This document shows, one piece after another, positions 5,629 through 13,732 of a stretch of 23,694 bases of DNA. How positions within the stretch are numbered: the first letter of the stretch is position 1; each line of letters begins with the position of its first letter. The position numbers and the translations under genes are program-made. The notes under the pieces were generated by a model. That model was not told the DNA's origin. It did no database searches and saw only the letters and a list, made by a program, of their open reading frames with translations. This stretch comes from an uncultured Flavobacteriaceae bacterium. GTDB taxonomy: Bacteria > Bacteroidota > Bacteroidia > Flavobacteriales > Flavobacteriaceae. The stretch is taken from assembly GCA_913044085.1 (NCBI GenBank), contig CAJWNW010000014.1:1-23694 (forward strand), in the 5' to 3' direction.

Positions 5629-7629
5629 ATGGAGCCAAAAATTAAAACCTTTCAGGATGAAATTAAAGAAGGAATACCAAACGTACTCCCCCCCTTAAAA
5701 GCTTACGACCAGAGTTATAACCACGCGCCAAAAAGAAAAGCAATACTGAACAAGGAAGAAGAAAAGTTAGCTTTAAGAAATGCACTCCGGTATTTTGATA
5801 AAAAATTTCACAATGCACTTATCAAAGAATTTAAAAATGAATTGGACCAATTCGGACGCATTTATATGTACCGATTTCGCCCTGACCACAAAATATATGC
5901 TCGTCCTTTAGAAGCCTACCCAGCCCAGAGCCAACAAGCAGCCGCCATAATGCTTATGATACAAAACAACTTGGACGATGCGGTTGCCCAGCACCCATAC
6001 GAACTTATTACCTATGGAGGTAATGGTGGGGTGTTTTCCAATTGGGCACAGTACCGACTGACCATGCAGTATTTATCTGAAATGAATGACCAGCAAACCT
6101 TGGTAATGTATTCTGGACATCCCATGGGCCTTTTCCCATCTCATAAAGACGCGCCAAGAGTGGTAGTCACCAATGGGATGATGATTCCAAATTATTCAAA
6201 ACCAGATGATTGGGAAAAGTTTAATGCCTTAGGCGTGACCCAATTTGGACAGATGACAGCTGGGAGTTATATGTACATTGGTCCTCAAGGTATCGTACAC
6301 GGAACAACCATTACTGTTTTGAATGCCTTTCGAAAAATAAACAAAAACCCGAAAGGTCATATTTTTTTAACTGCTGGATTGGGTGGTATGAGTGGTGCAC
6401 AACCCAAGGCCGGTACCATTGCCGGATGTATCACAGTTTGCGCAGAAGTCAATGCAAAAGCGACACAAACACGCTATGCCCAAGGTTGGGTGGATGAAGT
6501 GATTGAAACTGTTGAGGCTCTTGTCGAGCGTGTAAAAAAAGCAAAAGAAAATAAAGAAGTGCTTTCAATTGCCTATCAGGGCAATGTGATCGACGTATGG
6601 GAAGCATTTTATGTAGCTGATATTTTTGTAGAGTTAGGAAGCGATCAAACCTCATTACATAACCCTTGGGCTGGCGGTTACTATCCTGCGGGACAGTCCC
6701 TTGAGGCCTCAAATGAAATGATGCGGAATGCTCCAGAAAAGTTTAAGAAGATGGTAGAGCAAAGCTTGGTTCGCCATGCGAAAATCATTAAGAAACATAC
6801 GGATAGAGGTACTTATTTCTTTGATTACGGAAATGCATTTCTTTTAGAAGCCTCTCGTGCAGGCGCCGATATTCTACAAAATAATGGTGAAGATTTTATT
6901 TACCCCAGTTATGTGCAGGACATCATGGGTCCTATGTGTTTTGACTATGGATTTGGCCCTTTTCGTTGGGTCTGCGCGAGTGGGTCTAAAGAAGACCTGG
7001 CCAAAACAGATGCCATTGCTTGCGCCGTTTTAGAAAAAATCATAGCCGATGCGCCGAACGAAGTTCAACAACAAATGCAAGACAATATCCAGTGGATCAA
7101 AGGGGCGCAAGAAAACCAGTTGGTTGTGGGCTCACAAGCCCGTATTTTATATGCCGATGCAGAGGGAAGAATGAAAATTGCAGCAGCTTTTAACAAGGCC
7201 ATTGCAGCGGCGCAAATAGGGCCTATTATTTTGGGACGCGACCACCACGATGTTTCTGGAACAGATTCACCATACAGAGAAACAAGCAATATTTACGACG
7301 GCTCTAAATTTACGGCAGACATGGCCATTCAAAATGTAATTGGAGACAGTTTCCGAGGGGCTACTTGGGTGAGCATACACAATGGTGGTGGTGTTGGCTG
7401 GGGAGAAGTCATCAACGGTGGGTTTGGTATGGTTCTTGATGGTTCTAAAGAAGCTGATAGAAAGTTAAAGTCAATGCTGTTTTGGGACGTTAACAATGGG
7501 ATTGCAAGACGCAATTGGGCCAGAAATAAAGGGGCAGTTTTCGCTATCAAAAGAGCCATGGAAAATGAGCCAGATTTGAAAGTAACCCTCCCAAACAATG
7601 TCGATGACTCCCTATTGGATGCTATTTAA
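5629..7629 (+). CDS. hutU: Urocanate hydratase (long, eukaryote-like form)
   Basis: Second enzyme of histidine breakdown: it hydrates urocanate to 4-imidazolone-5-propionate using tightly bound NAD+; cytoplasmic. Motifs in order: QFGRIYMYRFRPD, ITYGGNGGVFSNWAQ, MYSGHPMGLFPSH, FGQMTAGSYMYIGPQGIVHG, the NAD-site region LTAGLGGMSGAQPKAG, the PMCF...GPFRW segment, RDHHDVSGTDSPYRETSN, and NGGGVGWGEVINGGFG. At 666 residues it resembles the eukaryotic enzyme (about 676) rather than classical bacterial HutU (about 555); an N-terminal block of about 85 residues precedes the conserved core. No hutH, hutI or hutG is adjacent, so the rest of the pathway must be elsewhere. Preceded by an unusual leader with a mini-ORF ending 5 bases before the ATG; followed after 17 bases by a DUF4136 lipoprotein that may be co-transcribed. 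Confidence 0.96.
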   Translation: MEPKIKTFQDEIKEGIPNVLPPLKAYDQSYNHAPKRKAILNKEEEKLALRNALRYFDKKFHNALIKEFKNELDQFGRIYMYRFRPDHKIYARPLEAYPAQSQQAAAIMLMIQNNLDDAVAQHPYELITYGGNGGVFSNWAQYRLTMQYLSEMNDQQTLVMYSGHPMGLFPSHKDAPRVVVTNGMMIPNYSKPDDWEKFNALGVTQFGQMTAGSYMYIGPQGIVHGTTITVLNAFRKINKNPKGHIFLTAGLGGMSGAQPKAGTIAGCITVCAEVNAKATQTRYAQGWVDEVIETVEALVERVKKAKENKEVLSIAYQGNVIDVWEAFYVADIFVELGSDQTSLHNPWAGGYYPAGQSLEASNEMMRNAPEKFKKMVEQSLVRHAKIIKKHTDRGTYFFDYGNAFLLEASRAGADILQNNGEDFIYPSYVQDIMGPMCFDYGFGPFRWVCASGSKEDLAKTDAIACAVLEKIIADAPNEVQQQMQDNIQWIKGAQENQLVVGSQARILYADAEGRMKIAAAFNKAIAAAQIGPIILGRDHHDVSGTDSPYRETSNIYDGSKFTADMAIQNVIGDSFRGATWVSIHNGGGVGWGEVINGGFGMVLDGSKEADRKLKSMLFWDVNNGIARRNWARNKGAVFAIKRAMENEPDLKVTLPNNVDDSLLDAI

Positions 7630-7646
7630 CTCTTAAAAAAATCGTT

Positions 7647-8189
7647 ATGAAACATTATTTAATACTTATCACTGTTATTGTTTTCTCAATGACTTCTTGC
7701 GAATCGGTCCGAGTGGCTGCAGATTACGATCGCGCCGTGAGTTTTGACACCTATAAAAGTTTTGCGTTTTTTAAAGATGGTATCGACAAGGTAAAAATTA
7801 GTGATTTAGACAAACGAAGGATTTTAAGAGCCGTAGAAAGCGAAATGCTGGCCAAAGGATTTGTAAAATCCGAAACTCCGGATCTATTGGTCAATATTTT
7901 CACAAAAGAGCGTCAAGAAGTGAATGTTTACAACCAAAACTTCGGTATGTATGGTTGGGGCATGAACTGGGGCTGGGGCTGGGGCCCAATGATGGGTTGG
8001 AATCAAACCAGTGTCTCAAATTCACCTAGCGGTACACTTTACATCGACTTGATTGATGCCAATAAAAAAGAATTGGTTTGGCAAGGTATTGGCGAGGGCT
8101 ACCTCAGCAGCCGAATGGATAAAAAAGAAGCCCGTATTGTAGAATTTGTAGCTGCAATCCTAGAAAAATATCCGCCACAAGACAACTAA
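7647..8189 (+). CDS. DUF4136 lipoprotein
   Basis: A 180-residue predicted outer-membrane or periplasmic lipoprotein. The N-terminus has a signal with lipobox MTSC (Cys18 lipidated). The rest matches the DUF4136 pattern: VAADYDRAVSFDTYKSFAF near the start, an ILRAVESEMLAKGFV helix, the strand PDLLVNIF, GTLYIDLIDANKKELVWQGIGEG, and a final helix ending in KYPP. The function of the family is not known. An insert around residues 98-118 is very rich in Gly, Trp and Met (repeats of WG). It lies 17 bases after hutU, so it may share its transcript, although no functional link to histidine breakdown is evident. It is convergent with the permease, with only 4 bases between stop codons and no terminator hairpin. 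Confidence 0.88.
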   Translation: MKHYLILITVIVFSMTSCESVRVAADYDRAVSFDTYKSFAFFKDGIDKVKISDLDKRRILRAVESEMLAKGFVKSETPDLLVNIFTKERQEVNVYNQNFGMYGWGMNWGWGWGPMMGWNQTSVSNSPSGTLYIDLIDANKKELVWQGIGEGYLSSRMDKKEARIVEFVAAILEKYPPQDN

Positions 8190-8193
8190 TTTC

Positions 8194-9264
8194 TCAAGTT
8201 TTAACATCCAAGGCATCCCGAAGGGCATTTCCTATCAGCATAAAAGCCATCACCAACGCCATGATGCAAAATCCAGGAATGAGTGCCAAAAAAGGTTTCC
8301 CTAAAATAATCGCATTGTAATGGGCTTTGATCATGGCACCCCAACTAGACATTGGGGGCTGTGCACCAATGCCCAAAAAACTGAGTCCACTTTCTATCAA
8401 GATTGCGGCGGCAAAGTTAGCCGCTGATATTACAATGACCGGCGCCATTATATTGGGAAGTATGTGTTTGAAGATGATTCTAAAGTCTGAAAAACCCAAA
8501 GCACGAGCGGCAGTAATGTACTGTTGTTCTTTTACACTCATAACTTCGCCACGCACCACACGAGCGACTTCTACCCACATGGTCAATCCAACGGCAATAA
8601 ATACTTGCCAAAAGCCTTTTCCTAATGCCAGGGTGATTGCAATCACCAATAAAAGTGTAGGAATGGACCAAGTGACATTTATGAGCCACATGATCATGGC
8701 ATCAATGCGTCCGCCATAATATCCCGCAAGACTGCCCAATAAAAGCCCGAGTAGTAGTGAAATAGAAACGGCAATAAACCCTATAAAAAACGAAATTCTC
8801 GCCCCCACTAAGATGCGACTTAAAAGATCACGGCCAAATTTATCTGTTCCTAAATAAAACTTCTTATTTTCTATATGAACCTTAGGAGATGCCTTAAGAT
8901 CAATGACTTTTTCCAAGCCTTCCAAGCCTTTTGAGTTATAGGGGTGGTAGCTGAGCTTTTGCTGTTGTATTTGGTAACTTAAAATTGGAACCTCTCTAAC
9001 TGGATATTTATCACCAAAAAAGAGTTTATCAATCAAACTTTGAGGATTGGGTGACGCGTTGGGTTGTATGAGCATTGAAACCTCAAAACCTGGAGGCATG
9101 GAATGAATACTCAAATGCATTTGATTGGCATATTGAGAGTCATCAGGTGCAAAGACATAAGCGAATATAGCCATGAAACCAACGAAAATGACAAAGCATA
9201 AACTGGCAATCCCAAAATAATTTTGTTTGAATTTTTTGAATGCAGATGCCGTAAGTCCTGACAT
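8194..9264 (-). CDS. ABC transporter permease, DppC/OppC type
   Basis: Inner-membrane permease of the oligopeptide/nickel class of ABC importers. TM1 is at about residues 18-40, followed by a periplasmic stretch of about 100 residues, longer than in typical DppC, then the DppC signature LGTDKFGRDLLSRILVGARIS near residue 138, four to five further membrane helices, and the cytoplasmic EAA loop EQQYITAARALGFSDFRIIF with HILPN, which docks the ATPase. Near the end GLSFLGIGAQPPMSSWGAMI is also typical. I start at the ATG at 9262-9264 (356 residues); an in-frame TTG at 9271-9273 would add three residues. It follows prc by 9 bases, so is co-transcribed. No partner DppB, ATPases or substrate-binding protein is adjacent; they may lie elsewhere. 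Substrate unknown. Confidence 0.88.
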   Translation of the reverse strand: MSGLTASAFKKFKQNYFGIASLCFVIFVGFMAIFAYVFAPDDSQYANQMHLSIHSMPPGFEVSMLIQPNASPNPQSLIDKLFFGDKYPVREVPILSYQIQQQKLSYHPYNSKGLEGLEKVIDLKASPKVHIENKKFYLGTDKFGRDLLSRILVGARISFFIGFIAVSISLLLGLLLGSLAGYYGGRIDAMIMWLINVTWSIPTLLLVIAITLALGKGFWQVFIAVGLTMWVEVARVVRGEVMSVKEQQYITAARALGFSDFRIIFKHILPNIMAPVIVISAANFAAAILIESGLSFLGIGAQPPMSSWGAMIKAHYNAIILGKPFLALIPGFCIMALVMAFMLIGNALRDALDVKT

Positions 9265-9273
9265 AAAATGCAA

Positions 9274-11400
9274 TTATTCTTTTAAAATTGTGAGGGCATC
9301 GCCCTTAGGGTTCAGGGTTAGATCTGTAAGGACATTGAGCGCTTCTTCCATGTAGATGTCTTTCTGCAAGGTTTCATGCCAACGTTCTCTGTTTTTCTTG
9401 AACACTGAATCGTTTTCCATTAAGGGCAATTCATAAGGCAAGGATTCAAAACTCAGGCCAGATTGGTAATCTTTTAGCGATTCAAAACGCTTGGATTCCT
9501 TTTCATTAAGCTTTAAATCTGTATCGTAAACATCGTACTTTAGGCTGTATAAATCTTTAGATTGCACCTTTTTAATCCATTGGGCATTATCATCAATCAG
9601 TTTCATTTCTGGACTGCTATCCATGCGTGCCCTGCTGCGATCAATCATGGTCTGGTAATCAATTGAACTTTCCCAAAGCGTGTAGTTAGCAGGTTTAATT
9701 TCATCCCATGGCAAGGGATTGTCTTGGTCCCTTTCACCCATGTCAACATAAGTGTAGCGGTTCGGAACGACCACATCACTTTTAACCCCTTCTAATTGGG
9801 TGGATCCACCGTTAATGCGGTAGTATTTTTGGGTGGTAAATTTAAATGCTCCCATATCTCCTGATTTGTTGTTTTTAACCATTCTGTTAAGATCAATGAC
9901 ATTCTGAACAGTACCCTTTCCGTAAGTTTGTTTACTCCCAATAATGATGGCACGCTTGTAATCTTGCATGGCAGCGGCTAATATTTCCGAGGCAGAGGCC
10001 GAAAACTCATTGACCAAAATAACAAGTGGCCCGTCCCAATCAACACTTTTATCGCGGTCACTTAACACTTCACGGTCTTCGCCTGTAGACCGCACTTGAA
10101 CAATAGGGCCTTCTTTGATAAATAAGCCACCAATGTCAACCACTGTTTTCAAAGACCCACCGCCATTGTTTCTAAGGTCTAAAACCAATCCGTCCATGCC
10201 TTCTGCTTTCAAGCGCTGGATTTCTTTCTTGACATCTGTGGTCGCGTTACGGCTGTCTTTATCTTTAAAATCAATGTAAAATTTCGGAAGGTTGATAACG
10301 CCAAATTCATAGTTGTCTTTCTTGACAATACTGGACTTGGCATAGGTTTCTTCCAATTCAATTTCGTCTCTAGGAATCCTCAAATCTTCAATGCTACCAT
10401 CCACACGTTTGAGTGTAAGAATGACATTAGTTCCCTTTGGGCCTTTAATGAGTTTGACTGCATCGTCCAAGCGCATTCCAACGACACTCACCGATTCTTC
10501 TTCGTCTTCTTGTCGTACCTTTAAAATAATGTCTCCTACCTGTAATTTATTTTGGCGCCAAGCGGAGCCACCAGAAATAAGTTCTGTAATGGTGATTTCA
10601 TCCATTTTCTTTTGCAAACGTGCTCCAATGCCTTCGTATTTTCCAGACATGGAAGCATCAAAGCGCTCCTTGTCTTGGGGGGCAAAGTAAAATGTATGGG
10701 GGTCAAAAGATTCCGCAATAGAATTGATGTACATAGAAAGCCAATCGTCGCGACGCAAATCGTTCATATAAACGGCAGTTTCTTCTAAGCTTTTTAGGGT
10801 CGCCGCTCTGGACTCCGCTTCAAATTCACTTTTGGATTTTATGACGATTACCGAATCTTCTTTTTTGGAATCTTGTTCTGAAACCAGGTCGTGGTAATTT
10901 GAAAGTGTACTTAATTTAAGCTGTTTACGCCAGCGCTCACGCATCTGCTTTTTTGAACTCACAAATTCCAACTGATCTGGGTCTGACTGAAAAGTTTCAT
11001 CGATATCATAATCAAAAGGGCTGCTTAAAATTGCTTTGTAAGTGGCATTTGACTCTTCAATTCTCAACATCAATTGCTCATAGACAAGATTGAAAAACTG
11101 AACATCATAATTTTGAATCTGATCGTCTAATTCAAGTTCAAATTTCTTGAAATTATCAAGGTCTGATTGGTAAAAATAATGCTTGTAAGGATCGACGCGT
11201 TTTAGAAAACGACTGTAGACATCTTTTGAAAAATCGTCGTTAAAATCTTTGGGTTGAAAATGCCCTTGTTCGAGCAAATAGGTAATGAGTTGCATCAACA
11301 ACTTGTCTTTATCTGGATTGTCAAACGTTTTGGTGGTAAAACTGCAGGACGCAAAAGCAACAAAGATGGCAAGCAGAAAAATATTTAAGTTTCGTTTCAT
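9274..11400 (-). CDS. prc: Carboxy-terminal processing protease (Prc/Tsp, S41A), lipoprotein
   Basis: Periplasmic serine protease that degrades or trims proteins from the C-terminus. The 708-residue length matches Prc/Tsp (about 680-720), not the shorter CtpA types. A lipoprotein signal ends in FASCS (Cys19 or 20 region). A long N-terminal helical domain is followed by a PDZ domain (YEGIGARLQKK to about LTLKRVDGS), the protease core with LVLDLRNNGGGSL and VNEFSASASEILAAAMQDY, in which Ser469 is the presumed nucleophile and Lys495 of YGKGTVQ the general base. A C-terminal DUF3340-like region follows. In Gammaproteobacteria Prc works with NlpI on cell-wall hydrolases; whether that holds here is unknown. 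First gene of a two-gene unit with an ABC permease; divergent from surE. Confidence 0.95.
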   Translation of the reverse strand: MKRNLNIFLLAIFVAFASCSFTTKTFDNPDKDKLLMQLITYLLEQGHFQPKDFNDDFSKDVYSRFLKRVDPYKHYFYQSDLDNFKKFELELDDQIQNYDVQFFNLVYEQLMLRIEESNATYKAILSSPFDYDIDETFQSDPDQLEFVSSKKQMRERWRKQLKLSTLSNYHDLVSEQDSKKEDSVIVIKSKSEFEAESRAATLKSLEETAVYMNDLRRDDWLSMYINSIAESFDPHTFYFAPQDKERFDASMSGKYEGIGARLQKKMDEITITELISGGSAWRQNKLQVGDIILKVRQEDEEESVSVVGMRLDDAVKLIKGPKGTNVILTLKRVDGSIEDLRIPRDEIELEETYAKSSIVKKDNYEFGVINLPKFYIDFKDKDSRNATTDVKKEIQRLKAEGMDGLVLDLRNNGGGSLKTVVDIGGLFIKEGPIVQVRSTGEDREVLSDRDKSVDWDGPLVILVNEFSASASEILAAAMQDYKRAIIIGSKQTYGKGTVQNVIDLNRMVKNNKSGDMGAFKFTTQKYYRINGGSTQLEGVKSDVVVPNRYTYVDMGERDQDNPLPWDEIKPANYTLWESSIDYQTMIDRSRARMDSSPEMKLIDDNAQWIKKVQSKDLYSLKYDVYDTDLKLNEKESKRFESLKDYQSGLSFESLPYELPLMENDSVFKKNRERWHETLQKDIYMEEALNVLTDLTLNPKGDALTILKE

Positions 11401-11504
11401 TGTTTAAAACTGTTGTAGGTTACAAAATGAACTTTAAAAGTAAAGTAAATTATGCATTTCTTTAGGGATGAGTTAATAATTTTTTGTTAAAGCTAATAAA
11501 AACA

Positions 11505-11533
11505 TTGCATCAGCGACAAATTACTTACTTTTG
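11505..11533 (+). promoter_or_regulatory. surE: Promoter of the surE-lpxB operon
   Basis: TTG at 11505-11507 and TACTTTTG at 11526-11533 are separated by 18 bases, a full match to the Bacteroidota vegetative promoter (TTG, 17-23 bases, TAnnTTTG). The surE ATG is 20 bases after the -7 element, so the 5' UTR is only about 13 bases. This is the best-formed promoter in the window. Confidence 0.65.
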
Positions 11534-11552
11534 TGGTTGAAAACAAATAAAA

Positions 11553-12329
11553 ATGACCAAAAGACCGCTGATTCTTGTGACCAATGATGATGGGATTACT
11601 GCGCCTGGAATTCGATCCTTAATTCGGGTGATGAACAGCATTGGGGATGTCATTGTAGTGGCACCAGACAGCCCACAAAGTGCCATGGGTCATGCCATTA
11701 CCATCAACAATACTTTGTATTGCAAAAAGGAACACATTGACAACGGCCCGCAAGAAGAATACAGCACGTCTGGAACACCCGCCGATTGTGTCAAACTGGC
11801 CGTACACGAACTCTTAGACAGAAAACCAGATTTGTGTGTCTCTGGAATCAACCACGGTTCCAACTCCTCTATCAATGTCATCTATTCTGGCACCATGAGC
11901 GCCGCCATTGAAGCTGGTATGAGCGAAATTCCAGCCATTGGGTTTTCACTCTTAAATTACAATTGGGATGCCGATTTTAGCGCGGCAGAAAGTTACATCA
12001 AAACCCTTTGTTTAAAAGTCTTAGAAAAGGGGCTTCAAAAAGGCATTGTTCTCAATGTCAATGTTCCAAACCTTGCTAAAAAAGACATTAAGGGCTTAAA
12101 AGTTTGCCGACAAGCCAATGCCAATTGGGTTGAAAAATTTGACAAACGCCAAAGTCCTATGGGCCGCAATTACTATTGGCTCACAGGAGAGTTTATAAAT
12201 CACGACAAGGGAAAAGACACCGACGAATGGGCCCTTAAAGAAGGTTATATTTCTGTGGTTCCCGTACAATTTGATTTGACAGCACATCAATACCTCAGCG
12301 AACTCAACAATTGGGATTTAAATGGATAA
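11553..12329 (+). CDS. surE: 5'/3'-nucleotidase SurE
   Basis: Metal-dependent phosphatase acting on nucleoside 5'- and 3'-monophosphates, and in some species on short polyphosphate; cytoplasmic. The N-terminal ILVTNDDGITAPGI carries the paired Asp (12, 13) that bind the metal. It is followed by VVAPDSPQSAMGHAIT, EEYSTSGTPADCVKLAV and CVSGINHGSNSSINVIYSGTMSAAIEAG, all family hallmarks. 258 residues is the normal size. First gene of a plus-strand operon with a small membrane protein (8-base overlap) and lpxB. The start follows directly from a full promoter 20 bases upstream. Confidence 0.96.
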   Translation: MTKRPLILVTNDDGITAPGIRSLIRVMNSIGDVIVVAPDSPQSAMGHAITINNTLYCKKEHIDNGPQEEYSTSGTPADCVKLAVHELLDRKPDLCVSGINHGSNSSINVIYSGTMSAAIEAGMSEIPAIGFSLLNYNWDADFSAAESYIKTLCLKVLEKGLQKGIVLNVNVPNLAKKDIKGLKVCRQANANWVEKFDKRQSPMGRNYYWLTGEFINHDKGKDTDEWALKEGYISVVPVQFDLTAHQYLSELNNWDLNG

Positions 12330-12615
12330 AAAAGAAATTTTAATTGGAAGTTTAGTGGGCGTTACTGCCAATTTTATTGGCCTTGTTTTGGTTGGGTTTC
12401 TCATGGCCAAATTTTCTGGACGCAGCGATGGGGTCTATGAGGTGCTCCAAGCCGCAGGATCTGAAAATTTTATTGGAAAACTCATCAGTTTGGGCGCCGT
12501 ATTAAATTTAATTTGCTTTTTTTTCTTTTTGAGAAAAAATCAAGAGGCGAGAGCTGCTGGTGTTTTGACAGCAACTGTTCTCATTGCGGTTTTTACTTTT
12601 TTAATCAAACTCTAA
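12322..12615 (+). CDS. Small three-helix inner-membrane protein between surE and lpxB
   Basis: A 97-residue hydrophobic protein that I cannot assign to a named family. Predicted membrane helices lie at about residues 6-28, 51-70 and 79-96. A short soluble loop (FSGRSDGVYEVLQAAGSEN) separates the first two, and a charged FLRKNQEARAAG turn the last two. Its start overlaps the 3' end of surE by 8 bases and its stop is 1 base before the lpxB ATG, so translation is coupled to both. The tight placement suggests a role tied to lipid A synthesis or the membrane, but this is inference from position only. Confidence 0.8.
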   Translation: MDKKEILIGSLVGVTANFIGLVLVGFLMAKFSGRSDGVYEVLQAAGSENFIGKLISLGAVLNLICFFFFLRKNQEARAAGVLTATVLIAVFTFLIKL

Positions 12616-12616
12616 G

Positions 12617-13729
12617 ATGAAGTATTACATCATTGCAGGCGAAGCTTCAGGAGATTTACACGGTTCAAATCTCATCAAGGCATTGCGCCAAAAAGACAAG
12701 GCTGCGGAATTCAGAGTTTGGGGCGGCGATTTGATGGAAGCAGCTGGAGCGGCACTTATGAAGCACTACAAAGACTTGGCTTTTATGGGGTTTTTAGAAG
12801 TGGTTTTAAATCTGAAAACTGTGCTTAAAAATCTAAAATTTTGCAAAAAAGACATTGCTGCTTACCAGCCCGATTGTATCATTTTTATAGATTACCCTGG
12901 CTTTAATTTGCGCATCGCAAAATGGGCCAAAATTCAAGGTTTTAAAACCCATTATTATGTCTCACCTCAAATTTGGGCTTGGAAAGAGGACAGAATCGAG
13001 CAAATCAAACGCGACATAGACCATATGCACGTGATTTTACCTTTTGAAAAATCTTTTTATGAAGACAAGCACCAAATGCCGGTGTCTTTTGTTGGCCATC
13101 CCCTGATTGATGCAATTGCCAACCGCCTAGAGCAAGATACCAAAGCCATACGCAATAAATATGGCTTGACAGACCAACCCATCATTGCGCTATTGCCGGG
13201 CAGTCGACAACAAGAAATTAAAAAAATGTTGGCGGTGATGCTGTCTGTGGTTGAGGCCTTTCCATCGCATCAGTTTGTAATCGCTGGGGCGCCCAGCCAA
13301 TCTGAGGCCTTTTACAAATCTCTTGTAAATAGTAAGCGGGTCAAATTTGTGAGCAATGCCACCTACGATTTATTGAGCATGGCCGAGGCCGCCTTGGTAA
13401 CATCTGGCACGGCCACCTTAGAAACCGCTCTGTTTAAAGTCCCGCAAGTGGTTTGTTATAAATCCAGTTGGTTGTCTTATCAAATTGGAAAGCGCGTAGT
13501 CAAACTAGATTTTATTTCCTTGGTGAATTTGATCATGGCCAGAGAAGTGGTTTGCGAGCTCATCCAAAACGACCTCAACACACAGCGCTTGACCCAAGAA
13601 CTCAAAAATATCCTCAGCAGCGCAACACAACAACGCCTCAAGACCGATTATAAGCGTCTGGAAGATAAATTGGGCGGCCGTGGCGCCAGTGAAAAAGTGG
13701 CCGGACTAATTTTTGATTCATTAACTTAG
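12617..13729 (+). CDS. lpxB: Lipid-A-disaccharide synthase
   Basis: Glycosyltransferase (GT19) that joins UDP-2,3-diacylglucosamine and lipid X to make the lipid A disaccharide at the cytoplasmic face of the inner membrane. Seen: AGEASGDLHGSNLIKAL at the N-terminus, VWGGDLMEAAGA, AFMGFLEV, CIIFIDYPGFNLRIAKWAK, YYVSPQIWAWKEDRI, LPFEKSFYE, VSFVGHPLIDAI, ALLPGSRQQEI and the donor-site SGTATLETALFKVPQVVCYK. 370 residues is normal. Last gene of the surE operon. It meets the thioredoxin-like gene tail to tail with only 3 bases between stop codons; both stops lie in a 13-base palindrome. Confidence 0.97.
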   Translation: MKYYIIAGEASGDLHGSNLIKALRQKDKAAEFRVWGGDLMEAAGAALMKHYKDLAFMGFLEVVLNLKTVLKNLKFCKKDIAAYQPDCIIFIDYPGFNLRIAKWAKIQGFKTHYYVSPQIWAWKEDRIEQIKRDIDHMHVILPFEKSFYEDKHQMPVSFVGHPLIDAIANRLEQDTKAIRNKYGLTDQPIIALLPGSRQQEIKKMLAVMLSVVEAFPSHQFVIAGAPSQSEAFYKSLVNSKRVKFVSNATYDLLSMAEAALVTSGTATLETALFKVPQVVCYKSSWLSYQIGKRVVKLDFISLVNLIMAREVVCELIQNDLNTQRLTQELKNILSSATQQRLKTDYKRLEDKLGGRGASEKVAGLIFDSLT

Positions 13730-13732
13730 GCC

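Noticed and set aside
9265..9273. TTG start for the ABC permease at 9271-9273
   Set aside because: An ATG three codons downstream leaves the usual N-terminus and a normal 9-base gap after prc; the rare start is not needed.
10391..10788. Open frames on the plus strand inside prc
   Set aside because: They lie wholly opposite the PDZ-coding part of a gene with intact domains, and show no start signals or family features; antisense shadows.
11401..11552. Possible prc promoter or terminator in the prc-surE spacer
   Set aside because: No full TAnnTTTG match exists on the minus strand; only one-mismatch sites, expected by chance in this base composition.
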